Shown piece by piece: positions 9,267-17,263 of a stretch of DNA of 46,017 nucleotides. This DNA is from Loktanella sp. (GTDB lineage: Bacteria > Pseudomonadota > Alphaproteobacteria > Rhodobacterales > Rhodobacteraceae), in contig JAIVHI010000006.1 in the NCBI GenBank assembly GCA_020201155.1, forward strand, positions 1 through 46,017. The letters are read 5' to 3'. Numbering within the stretch: position 1 is the stretch's first letter; each line of letters opens with the position of its first letter. The notes under the pieces were generated by a model, which worked only from the letters and a program-made list of their open reading frames with translations, was not told where the DNA came from and searched no databases. Made by a program: the position numbers and the translations under genes.

Positions 9267-10249
9267 AAGGCTTCGATCCGAAATTCGCCGACCTTCCCGA
9301 CTACATCGTGAAGATCACCCGCGAAATCTGGGAGGATCGCGGCCTCGCGACCCTGAACCGCTATTACGGCCCCGAGATCCCGATGCGCTTTCCCTCTGGC
9401 CTTGTGACCGGGAACGCGGGTGTGATCGACGGCACGATGGCGACGCTGGCCGAGTTTCCGGACCGAGAGTTGCTGGCCGAAGACGTGATCTGGTCCGGCA
9501 ACGAAGACGACGGGTTCCTGTCGTCGCACCGGATCCTGACGACCGGCACCCACAGCGGGCACGGTGCCTTCGGCCCCCCGACGGGCCGCCGGTTCGAGGT
9601 GCGCACCATCGCCGATTGCGCCGCCCGCAACAACGTCATCGACGACGAATGGCTGATCCGCGACGTGGGCGGCATCGCCCGCCAGCTGGGTTTCGATCCG
9701 TCGGACTTTGCGCAGATGCAGATCGCGAACGAGGGTGGCCCGGACAGTGCGACAGGCCCCTTCCATCCCCGCGACGATGTGCAGGGGCCCTACACCGGGC
9801 GCGGCAACGACGATCCGTGGGGCGTGCGGCTGGCGGATATCCTGACGCGGATCATGCAAAAGGACTTCGCCGTCATTCCCGCCCTTTACGACCGTGCCGT
9901 CAGGACAGAGCATCCCAGCGCCACCGGTGGGTGGAGCCACGGTTTTGCCGAAACAAGCTGGATGCGTCTGCGGTCTTCTTTCCCGACGGCAGAATTCGAG
10001 ATTCATCATGTCATCGGACGCGACGATCCGATGATGTCGCCCCGCGCCGCCGTGCGCTGGTCGCTGACCGGCACCCATTCCGGACACGGACGTTTCGGCC
10101 CACCCACGGGCGCCGAGGTGCATGTCATGGGCATCACCCACGCCGAATTCGGACCTTTCGGGACTGACGGTGCAGGGCTGCGGCGTGAATTCAGCCTCTG
10201 GGACGACGTCGCGATCTGGAAACAAATCCACCTTCACGGCGCTGGCTGA
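9263..10249 (+). CDS. Double SnoaL-like (NTF2-fold) protein
   Basis: A 328-residue cytoplasmic protein with two SnoaL-like domains, about residues 10-150 and 190-325. Both contain the GTHSGHGxFGPPTG motif (once followed by RTIADC, once by VMGITHAEF), so the gene arose by internal duplication. It is related to the partial protein at 1-1118. The start overlaps the LacI stop (ATGA). Conserved His and Asp residues in the pockets suggest an enzyme, but no reaction can be assigned. Confidence 0.85.
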   Translation: MKGFDPKFADLPDYIVKITREIWEDRGLATLNRYYGPEIPMRFPSGLVTGNAGVIDGTMATLAEFPDRELLAEDVIWSGNEDDGFLSSHRILTTGTHSGHGAFGPPTGRRFEVRTIADCAARNNVIDDEWLIRDVGGIARQLGFDPSDFAQMQIANEGGPDSATGPFHPRDDVQGPYTGRGNDDPWGVRLADILTRIMQKDFAVIPALYDRAVRTEHPSATGGWSHGFAETSWMRLRSSFPTAEFEIHHVIGRDDPMMSPRAAVRWSLTGTHSGHGRFGPPTGAEVHVMGITHAEFGPFGTDGAGLRREFSLWDDVAIWKQIHLHGAG

Positions 10250-10291
10250 CGCCCCGCCAAGCCACCAAACGATGACCTCAAGGAGCATCAG

Positions 10292-11296
10292 ATGACCACC
10301 GACCTCGCAGAGCGCAGCCGCACTGCCGCAATCACGCCCGCTCAGATGGAGGCGCGCATCGTCCGCTATGGCGAACTGCAGCCCTGCAAGACGGCCTTTA
10401 TCGACGCCCATACGCCGGGATCGAACCAGAAGGAAAACTTTACCATCATCGGGGGCGGCGTGTCGGAAAGCCCCGACCAGCACGTCCACATCGCGCTGCC
10501 GCATGGCTTCAACATCGGGGCTGCGGGCCAGCCGCCCAAATGCCGCAACTCGCTGCATTCGCATCGCACCGCCGAGGTCTTCTTCGTGCTGTCGGGGCGC
10601 TGGCGGTTCTTCTGGGGCCGTTGGGGCGATGCGGGCGAAGTCGTGCTGGAAGAGGGCGATATCATCAATATCCCCACGGGCATTTTCCGCGGCTTCGAGA
10701 ATATCGGCACCGATTACGGGATGATCATGGCCGTTCTGGGTGGTGATGATGCCGGCGGCGGGGTGATCTGGGCCCCGCAGGTGATCGAGGATGCCGCCGA
10801 CCATGGCCTCGTGCTGGGCGAGAACGGCAAGCTTTACGACACCAAGAAGGGTCAGTCCCTGCCCGAAGGCGTCGCGCCGATGCCGACCCTGACCGAGGCC
10901 GAGCTTGCGGGCTACCCCGAACCCACCGCCGCAGAGGTGATCCCGCGCCACGTCGCCCGCTACCGGGACATGATGGCGATCGGGGAAAAGACGCCCGTCA
11001 CGGTGATCGGCAAGGACGGCTTGCTGCCCGACCGTCCGGGGTTCGAGGTGGATTTCCTGACGCGCGGCGCGGCGCCCGCGCAGATGCACAGCCACGACAA
11101 ACCCTGCGTGCTGATGCCCATGCGCGGTTACTGGAAGCTGACATGGGACGGCGGATCTTCGGTCCTCAATCCCGGCGATACGGCTTCGGTGCCAGAGGGG
11201 CTGAACCACACGCTGGAGCCGTCGATGACCGGCGAAGCCTCGCTGTTCCGGATCAAGGCCACGGACGACGCGGCTGGTCCGACGTGGAAAGGCTGA
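10292..11296 (+). CDS. Double-cupin domain protein
   Basis: A 334-residue protein with two cupin barrels. The N-terminal barrel carries metal-binding residues in NSLHSHRTAEVFFVLSGRW and continues with EEGDIINIPTGIFRGFEN. The C-terminal barrel has MHSHDKPCVLMPMRGYWKL and LNPGDTASVPEGLNHTLEP, with fewer metal ligands. The layout resembles bicupin dioxygenases and isomerases such as gentisate dioxygenase, but identity with them is not evident. AAGGAG precedes ATG 10292 after a 42-base gap, the second longest inside the operon. The RraA-like gene starts 3 bases after the stop. Confidence 0.82.
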   Translation: MTTDLAERSRTAAITPAQMEARIVRYGELQPCKTAFIDAHTPGSNQKENFTIIGGGVSESPDQHVHIALPHGFNIGAAGQPPKCRNSLHSHRTAEVFFVLSGRWRFFWGRWGDAGEVVLEEGDIINIPTGIFRGFENIGTDYGMIMAVLGGDDAGGGVIWAPQVIEDAADHGLVLGENGKLYDTKKGQSLPEGVAPMPTLTEAELAGYPEPTAAEVIPRHVARYRDMMAIGEKTPVTVIGKDGLLPDRPGFEVDFLTRGAAPAQMHSHDKPCVLMPMRGYWKLTWDGGSSVLNPGDTASVPEGLNHTLEPSMTGEASLFRIKATDDAAGPTWKG

Positions 11297-11299
11297 CCC

Positions 11300-11998
11300 A
11301 TGACGCTCGATCCTGATCTTCTGTCACTGCTGCAGGCTGTCGACACGCCCACGGTCTGCAACGCGATCGAAGTGGCGCAGGGCAAGCGCGGCTTCGATGC
11401 CTTCACGCGGGGCACGATGCTGGCCTCGGACACCAGCCGCGCCGTTGTGGGCTTTGCCGTGACCGCCAAGATCGCCGCCATAGAGCCCCCCACCGAAGAC
11501 CCCGCGGTGATCCGCACCCGGCGCATGGCCTATTACAGGTCGATGGCCGAGGCACCCCAGCCTTCGGTCGCCGTGGTCGAGGATGTCGATTTCCCCCACG
11601 CCATCGGCGCTTACTGGGGCGAAGTGAACACCACCATTCACAAGGGCTTTGGGCTGTCGGGCGCGCTGACCAACGGCGTGATGCGCGATCTGGGCGACAT
11701 GGCACCGGATTTTCCCGTGATCGCAGGATCGGTCGGGCCAAGTCACGGTTTCGTCCATGTGCGCGAGGTCGGGACAGACGTCACGATCTTCGGCTTGCGC
11801 GTGGCAGCGGGTGATCTTGTCCATGCGGACAGGCATGGTGCGCTAGTCATTCCGCCGGACGTTCTGCCGCTTTTGGGCGAGGCTATCATCAAGATGCAAC
11901 AGACAGAACGGCTGATCCTTGACCCTGCGCGCGCCGAAGGCTTCGACTTCGCAGCCTTCGAGACGGCATGGTCCGCGTTCGAAAAGGCGCGGACGTGA
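11300..11998 (+). CDS. RraA-family aldolase/decarboxylase-like protein
   Basis: A 232-residue protein of the RraA/HMG-aldolase family, whose members cleave 4-hydroxy-4-methyl-2-oxoglutarate-type acids or decarboxylate oxaloacetate with a divalent metal. The signature is clear: GALTNGVMRDLGDM contains the conserved Gly-x2-Arg-Asp, and GDLVHADRHGALVIP is the C-terminal metal/substrate loop. In this operon a retro-aldol or decarboxylation step late in the pathway is a reasonable inference. Its stop overlaps the GTG start of the next small gene (GTGA). Confidence 0.85.
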   Translation: MTLDPDLLSLLQAVDTPTVCNAIEVAQGKRGFDAFTRGTMLASDTSRAVVGFAVTAKIAAIEPPTEDPAVIRTRRMAYYRSMAEAPQPSVAVVEDVDFPHAIGAYWGEVNTTIHKGFGLSGALTNGVMRDLGDMAPDFPVIAGSVGPSHGFVHVREVGTDVTIFGLRVAAGDLVHADRHGALVIPPDVLPLLGEAIIKMQQTERLILDPARAEGFDFAAFETAWSAFEKART

Positions 11999-12186
11999 CG
12001 GCAGGTGCGAAAACACCCCTGACCAAGGCGAGGTTCGACGCCGCCTTGCGGACACTGGGGGCGACGCCCGCAAAGGCGGACTACGACGCCGCCTTTCCCA
12101 TCGCGACGTTTCTGGACTGCTGCTGCGCTCTTTTGCGGGATGCCGAGGCACAGCACGCGGGGTCAGAGTCCGATGCCAAGGGCTGA
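11995..12186 (+). CDS. Small protein upstream of amidase, unrecognised
   Basis: A 63-residue frame starting at GTG 11995 and overlapping the RraA stop. It begins VTAGAKTPLTKARFDAALR and contains three adjacent cysteines (FLDCCCALLRDAE). The tight coupling upstream and downstream supports translation. Amidases of the AtzE type often follow a small AtzG-like partner, and this gene occupies that position, but the sequence is not convincingly AtzG-like. Confidence 0.5.
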   Translation: MTAGAKTPLTKARFDAALRTLGATPAKADYDAAFPIATFLDCCCALLRDAEAQHAGSESDAKG

Positions 12187-12208
12187 CGCCGTCCAAGGCC
12201 GCGCGGCA

Positions 12209-13552
12209 ATGCCATTGACCGAGCTGTCCATTTCCGAAGCCGGTGCGGCACTGCGCGACGGCAGCCTGACGGCCACGGACCTGACCCGCGCCCACCTCGA
12301 CCTGATCGACCGGCGCAATCCGGCGATCAGGGCCTTCGTGCACCGGGACGCCGACCGGGCCTTGGCAGCGGCGACGCAGGCCGACGCTGATTTTGCCGCA
12401 GGCATCGACCGGGGGCCGCTGCAGGGCATCCCCTTTGCGGTCAAGGACCTGATCGACGTTGCGGGCGCGACCGTCACATTCGGCGCAAGGGACAATGCGG
12501 GCCGGGTCGCGTCGCAGACCGCCGCGGCGGTCCAACGCCTGCGCCATGCGGGGGCCGTGCCGCTGGGCATGGTCGCGACCTACGATCTGGCGATCGTCGG
12601 TCCCTCGACCGACGGGGCCTATCCGCCCGCACGCAACACGTGGAGCGCCGACCACATCACCGGCGGGTCATCCTCGGGGTCGGCGGCGGCGGTCGCGGCG
12701 GGTCTGGTCCGGATCGCGTTGGGCACCGATACGGGCGGGTCGATCCGCGGCCCGGCCGCCTATTGCGGCATCGTCGGGCTGAAACCCACGTTCGGCGCCG
12801 TGCCGATGGATGGCGTGCAGCCGCTTGCACCTTCGCTTGACCACCTTGGGCCTTTGGCACGCACGGTGCAGGAGGCGGCACAGGTCTTTGCCGTGCTGTC
12901 CGACACCCCTTGTCCCGACTTGCCGCGCGGTCTTGCCGGTGTCCGGATCGGCTATGCGCGGGACTGGGCGAACGCCGAGGGCGCATCGCAAGGGGTGCGC
13001 GACCTGCTGGACGACGCGGTTGCGACCCTGTCGTTGGAGGGCGCAGGCATCGCCCTTGTCACCCTGCCGGATATCGCGCTGATGGAAGCCGCCGGGGCTG
13101 TCATCATCCATGCCGAGATGCTGGAGACATACGCAAGCGGCATCGGCGGGGCAGGGGCCGGGATGGGCCGGATGGCCTATCAAAGCCTGATCGCCGGGGC
13201 TGGCTTGACAGCGGATGACGTGGCCCGCGCACGTTCGGTCGGAGCCGGGTTGAAGGGCAAGATCGACGCGCTGTTGAAAAGCTGTGACGTCATCGTCACG
13301 GCCACGACGCTCACACCCGCGCCGCCGGTGGCGGACTTTGCCGAAGGCCGCGCGGTCTGGACGCCGATGCGGACGCTGCCCTTCAACGTGACGGGGCATC
13401 CGGCGCTGTCCGTTCCCATGGGCTTCGTCGATGGCCTGCCGGTCGGTCTGCAGATCGTCGGTCGTCCCGGTGCCGAGGCCAGGATCCTGCGGGTCGGTGC
13501 CGCCTTTGAAGCCGCCACCGATCACGCGGTGCAGCGGCCCCCGATCGCCTGA
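12209..13552 (+). CDS. Amidase signature family enzyme (AtzE/GatA type)
   Basis: A 447-residue amidase with the Ser-cisSer-Lys triad: Lys79 in PFAVKDLIDV, cis-Ser near 155 in GGSSSGSAAAVAAG, and the nucleophile Ser178 in GTDTGGSIRGPAA. It hydrolyses a carboxamide, probably a small amide intermediate, in the cytoplasm. ATG 12209 gives the usual N-terminus (PLTELSISEAG); ATG 12173, overlapping the previous gene, is an alternative. It ends 12 bases before the convergent second HisD-like gene and is the last gene of the operon. Confidence 0.88.
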   Translation: MPLTELSISEAGAALRDGSLTATDLTRAHLDLIDRRNPAIRAFVHRDADRALAAATQADADFAAGIDRGPLQGIPFAVKDLIDVAGATVTFGARDNAGRVASQTAAAVQRLRHAGAVPLGMVATYDLAIVGPSTDGAYPPARNTWSADHITGGSSSGSAAAVAAGLVRIALGTDTGGSIRGPAAYCGIVGLKPTFGAVPMDGVQPLAPSLDHLGPLARTVQEAAQVFAVLSDTPCPDLPRGLAGVRIGYARDWANAEGASQGVRDLLDDAVATLSLEGAGIALVTLPDIALMEAAGAVIIHAEMLETYASGIGGAGAGMGRMAYQSLIAGAGLTADDVARARSVGAGLKGKIDALLKSCDVIVTATTLTPAPPVADFAEGRAVWTPMRTLPFNVTGHPALSVPMGFVDGLPVGLQIVGRPGAEARILRVGAAFEAATDHAVQRPPIA

Positions 13553-13564
13553 CCTGTCAGCGGG

Positions 13565-14854
13565 TCACTTCGCCTGCATCCGGTCCAGCCGCAACTGCGC
13601 TGCCCTGCGATGCCCGTCGAGACCTTCGCTGGTGCTTTGCCGGACGGCAGCCGGGGCGACCGTTCTGACGCCTTCGGGTGTCAACCATTGGTGCGTCGCG
13701 ATCTTGACGTAGACCCCGACCCAAAGCCCGCCGGTATAGCGCCCCGCCGCCATCGTCGGCAGCGTGTGGTTGGTGCCCGAACACTTGTCGGAGTAGACGA
13801 CGCTTGCCAGTTCCCCGATGAACAGCGAGCCGTAGTTGCGCAGCCGCTTTGCAAAGGCCTGCGAATCCTCGGTGTGCACTTGCAGATGTTCGGCGGCGAT
13901 CTGGTCGGAATAGGCGATCATCGCCGCCTCGTCCTCGCAAACCGCGATCTCGCCGTAGTCGCGCCACGCCTGCGCTGCCGTTTCCGCCGTGGCAAGCTCG
14001 GTCAGCTGACGGGTGACTTCCGCCTCGACCTCTTTGGCCAGTTCGGCATCGGTGGTGATCAGGCCGACGCGGGTCCGCACGTCGTGTTCGGCCTGCGCCA
14101 GAAGGTCGGTCGCAATCATCTCGGCGTCGCCGGTGTGATCCGCCAGAACATAGATTTCAGAGGGTCCGGCCAGCTGGTCGATCCCCACGGGGCCAAAGAC
14201 CTGACGCTTCGCTTCGTTCACGAAGGCATTGCCCGGCCCGACGATCTTGTCCACAGGGGGCACCGTTTGTGTGCCATATGCCATCGCCGCAATCGCCTGC
14301 GCGCCCCCGATGCGAAAGATGCGGTCTGCACCGGCCAAGTGGCAACCCGCGATCATCGCCGGATGGGCGTTCGGTGGCAGGCAGGCGATGACCGTGTCCA
14401 CGCCGGCGACCTTTGCCGGGACGATGGTCATGATCGGCGCCGACAGCAGCGGGTAGCGTCCGCCCGGCACGTAGCAGCCGACGGTTTCAAGCGGGATGAC
14501 CCTGTGCCCCATGTGCACGCCCGGCAGTGCCTCGGTCTCCAGCGGCAGCATGGTGGAAAGCTGCGCTTGGGCAAAGCGGCGCACATTGGCGATGGCAAAG
14601 GCCGTGTCCTCGCGGGTCTGCGGGTCGAGGTTCGCCACGGCGGTGTCACGCTCGGCTTCGGTCACCTCGAAGACCGCAAGGTCGCTTTTGTCGAAACGCC
14701 GGGCATAGTCCGCGACCGCCGCGTCCCCGCGCTTTTGCACATCCGACAGGATTTCGCTCACCAGGTCCTCGACCTCATGGGTATCGGTCGCAGCACTCCG
14801 GGCAGGTGCGCGCAATTGGGTGACGCCTTTCGGCAGTGCAACAGAGTTTTGCAT
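13565..14854 (-). CDS. Second HpsN/HisD-like dehydrogenase
   Basis: A 429-residue paralogue of the enzyme at 6124-7452 with all catalytic positions kept: Gln254, His257, Glu322-His323 (AAEHLQ), Asp356 and His415. It has the same GTNHTLPT and [15 protein letters not shown] segment typical of HpsN-like members rather than HisD. It converges on the amidase and has its own operator-like site 52 bases upstream of its start. Two such dehydrogenases in one regulon suggest two alcohol intermediates or two stereoisomers. The start lies at ATG 14854; a homologous N-terminus supports it. Confidence 0.88.
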   Translation of the reverse strand: MQNSVALPKGVTQLRAPARSAATDTHEVEDLVSEILSDVQKRGDAAVADYARRFDKSDLAVFEVTEAERDTAVANLDPQTREDTAFAIANVRRFAQAQLSTMLPLETEALPGVHMGHRVIPLETVGCYVPGGRYPLLSAPIMTIVPAKVAGVDTVIACLPPNAHPAMIAGCHLAGADRIFRIGGAQAIAAMAYGTQTVPPVDKIVGPGNAFVNEAKRQVFGPVGIDQLAGPSEIYVLADHTGDAEMIATDLLAQAEHDVRTRVGLITTDAELAKEVEAEVTRQLTELATAETAAQAWRDYGEIAVCEDEAAMIAYSDQIAAEHLQVHTEDSQAFAKRLRNYGSLFIGELASVVYSDKCSGTNHTLPTMAAGRYTGGLWVGVYVKIATHQWLTPEGVRTVAPAAVRQSTSEGLDGHRRAAQLRLDRMQAK

Positions 14855-14905
14855 GGTCGGGTCCTGACATGATTTTCGAGCTGCCCGAAGTCGGGTTCAG
14901 ACAAA

Positions 14906-14921
14906 TTGCATACGTATTCAA
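14906..14921. promoter_or_regulatory. LacI-type operator-like site 3
   Basis: TTGCATACGTATTCAA has half-sites TTGCATAC and TTGAATAC, seven of eight matching, with a central CG. It lies 52 bases upstream of the second HisD-like start and is the best palindrome of the three similar sites (1170, 1298, 14906). It links that gene to the 8238 regulator. Confidence 0.6.
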
Positions 14922-15044
14922 TACGGACGGCCGTGGCGTTTCGCAATAGGGGATCTTGCTGGTTTCCCCGGTGCGGCGGATGTCCTACCCTCTGAATCTG
15001 ATTTACGTCGGAACCCTTGTCCTTCACCTGATGTTGAACTGCCG

Positions 15045-15653
15045 ATGAACACACCAGATACCACTGATCCGGCAACCGATGCCGATGCCGGCTTCGAAGG
15101 ATGGACTGCCCGTCTTGCGCGGCACCGCACCGGGCTGGCCGCCATTTCCTTTGCGGAAAGCACCGTCGTGCCGGTGCCGCTTGAAATGCTTGTCGCACCG
15201 CTGATGATCGGCCATCCCAAACGATCCTTGACCATCGCACTGGCGATCCTGATCGGCTGTCTTATGGGGGCGTCACTGTTCTACTTCGTGGGCCTCTGGC
15301 TCAGGGATCCGGTCGTTCTGCCCGCCATCGAATGGCTGGGCCTTACGCAGGACTTCAGGGGCATGACAGAGGATCTGGAAGGCCGCGGCCTGTTCTGGAC
15401 CGTGTTTCTGGTATCGTTCTCGCCCGCCCCGATGCAGTTGGCGACGCTGAGCGCGGGCGCCATTGGCGGCAATTTCCTCGTGTTCTTCTCTGCCATCGCC
15501 GCGAGCCGGGGCATCCGCTATTTCGGTCTGGCGATCCTGTCGCAACTGATCGGTGACCGCATCACCAAGCTCGACATCCCCAAGCGCAAGCTCTTGCCGG
15601 CGGTCGCCGCCGTCCTGCTGCTGGGCTGGGGCGCCTACCGCCTGTTCATGTAG
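15045..15653 (+). CDS. YqaA-like membrane protein
   Basis: A 202-residue inner-membrane protein with about five hydrophobic segments (near residues 31-55, 65-88, 115-140, 145-165 and 182-201). The pattern of ISFAESTVVPVPLE, followed by a short hairpin helix and SFSPAPMQLATLSAGAIGG, fits the YqaA branch of the DedA/VTT (SNARE-associated) family, linked to membrane homeostasis. It is a single gene, convergent with the ThuA-like operon and divergent from the HisD-like gene, so it is probably not part of either catabolic system. Confidence 0.75.
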   Translation: MNTPDTTDPATDADAGFEGWTARLARHRTGLAAISFAESTVVPVPLEMLVAPLMIGHPKRSLTIALAILIGCLMGASLFYFVGLWLRDPVVLPAIEWLGLTQDFRGMTEDLEGRGLFWTVFLVSFSPAPMQLATLSAGAIGGNFLVFFSAIAASRGIRYFGLAILSQLIGDRITKLDIPKRKLLPAVAAVLLLGWGAYRLFM

Positions 15654-15677
15654 CGTCACCGACCCGTCGGGTCACGG

Positions 15678-16397
15678 TCATCCCGTGGCCAGACCCTTGC
15701 CCTTGGCGGCCCAGACAGCCCCCCTGCGCATGATCTCGGTGACCTGCGGCGTCTCAAGGTCGCGCAACTCGTGCCCGATCGAGCAATAGAAGACGCGGCC
15801 CTTGTCCCAGCGGCGTTTCCACACGACCGGGATGACGGTGCCTTCGATCCACCACAGGTGGTCGCCGGAAAAGGTCGTGGTCGCCAGCACCTCGTTCGAC
15901 GGGTCCACCAGCATGTAATACTGCTCGGACCGCAGGCGAAAACTGCGGATGCCCTGAACGATCGGATCGTGGGGTTTGCAGATCGTCACATCGTAGTCGA
16001 TGTAGTCTTCCTCGGGTTGCAGGTTGTCCGGCCAGCCGGGTGGATGGGCGACGAACTGCCCGCCGATCAGGAAATGATAGGTGGGGCGGTCCCGAAAGGC
16101 GTCGCCCATGTGTCCGTGCCAGCCTGCAAGGCCACAGCCGTTGCCGATCAGCTCCAGCAGGCCGTCTTCCTGCGCTTTGGTCATGTTGCCGAACTCTTCC
16201 TGATGGCCGGACCGGGCCGAAGACCAGATGGGCGTGATCAGATCGACATCACGCAAGCCGTCGGGTGTCGCAAGAGGGTCGAGCGTGTCGTAGATGTCGA
16301 CCTCGAACCCGGTCTCCCGCAGCAGTGCGGCATACCAGTCGCTGAAGTCGGTGGGCCTGTGGCCCTCCCATCCGCCGACGAAAAGGGCAGCTTTCAT
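15678..16397 (-). CDS. ThuA-like domain protein
   Basis: A 239-residue ThuA-like protein (class I glutamine amidotransferase fold). ThuA belongs to trehalose/sucrose utilisation in rhizobia, although the exact reaction is poorly known. Visible features are the opening strand KAALFVGGWEGHRP, GCGLAGWHGHMGDAF, FLIGGQF, and the C-terminal GRVFYCSIGHELRDLETPQ. It is the last gene of the sugar operon and overlaps the preceding dehydrogenase (ATGA). A role in converting the imported sugar or its oxidised form is inferred from context. Confidence 0.8.
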   Translation of the reverse strand: MKAALFVGGWEGHRPTDFSDWYAALLRETGFEVDIYDTLDPLATPDGLRDVDLITPIWSSARSGHQEEFGNMTKAQEDGLLELIGNGCGLAGWHGHMGDAFRDRPTYHFLIGGQFVAHPPGWPDNLQPEEDYIDYDVTICKPHDPIVQGIRSFRLRSEQYYMLVDPSNEVLATTTFSGDHLWWIEGTVIPVVWKRRWDKGRVFYCSIGHELRDLETPQVTEIMRRGAVWAAKGKGLATG

Positions 16398-17263
16398 GAG
16401 GTTTCCTTTCGTATGAACTCAAGGATCGCGGCCATGTCGCGGGCGGCATAGCCCTGCGCTTCGGCGCGTTTGAGGATGTCGAGTGTCACCTGTCCTTGCG
16501 GCATCGCGGTGCCAAGACTGCGCGCCAGCGCCGCCGTCACCTCCATGTCCTTGCGGGCAAGGGCGACGGTAAAGGTCACGTCATGCGCGGCCTCATCAAG
16601 GTAAAGGGGCCTGCGATAGGTCAGCATCGGCGCGCAGGCGGCACTGGCTTCGATCACGTCAAAGGCCGTCTCGGTGCCGATGCCCGCAGCCTCGGCCAGC
16701 GTCATCGCCTCTGACAGGGTCTGGTTGATCCCGTGGATCAGCGAATTGACTGCCAGCTTCATGACCGACCCCGCACCGGTCTGGCCAAGGCAGATCGTCT
16801 TGCGGCCCATGGCATTGAAAAGCGGCATCAGGGGCTTTGCGACCTCGGTGGTGCAGCCCGCCATGATCAGCAGTTGCGCATCGGCGGCGGCCTGTGTCGC
16901 GCCCGAAACCGGCGCGTCGATGACGGTGGTGCCAGCCGGGGCTGCGGCGGCCAGTGCCGCGATATGCGACGGGCTCATCGTGCCCATCTCGATGAAATAC
17001 CGCGCACCCCGACCTGCAAAAAGGCCATCCCCGCCCAGATGCACGGCGTCAGAGCTTGCGTCGTCAGCCAGCATGGTCACGACCACGTCGCAGGTCTCTG
17101 CCAATGTGCGCGGGTTATACACGACCGCGCATCCCAATTCCGCCGCAAGGGTCGCTGTCTTGTCGGCTGACCGGTTCCACAGCGTCAGATCGAACCCGGC
17201 ACCGGCGAGGTTGCGCGCCATTTCAGCGCCCATCCGCCCCAGACCCGCAAACCCGACGCGCAT
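16394..17263 (-). CDS. 3-hydroxyisobutyrate dehydrogenase-family enzyme
   Basis: A 289-residue beta-hydroxyacid dehydrogenase, the normal length. It has the Rossmann start VGFAGLGRMGAEMARNL, the substrate-binding DAPVSGATQAA, and the catalytic lysine in GAGSVMKLAVNSL. The family oxidises 3-hydroxy acids with NAD(P), including tartronate semialdehyde and other sugar-derived acids. Here it lies between a sugar ATPase gene and a ThuA-like gene, so it probably acts on a sugar acid. Its ATG overlaps the ATPase stop by one base. Confidence 0.9.
   Translation of the reverse strand: MRVGFAGLGRMGAEMARNLAGAGFDLTLWNRSADKTATLAAELGCAVVYNPRTLAETCDVVVTMLADDASSDAVHLGGDGLFAGRGARYFIEMGTMSPSHIAALAAAAPAGTTVIDAPVSGATQAAADAQLLIMAGCTTEVAKPLMPLFNAMGRKTICLGQTGAGSVMKLAVNSLIHGINQTLSEAMTLAEAAGIGTETAFDVIEASAACAPMLTYRRPLYLDEAAHDVTFTVALARKDMEVTAALARSLGTAMPQGQVTLDILKRAEAQGYAARDMAAILEFIRKETS

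Noticed and set aside
9218-11209. Open frame of 663 codons on the minus strand
   Set aside because: It is antisense to the double-SnoaL and cupin genes, which are tightly coupled in the operon.
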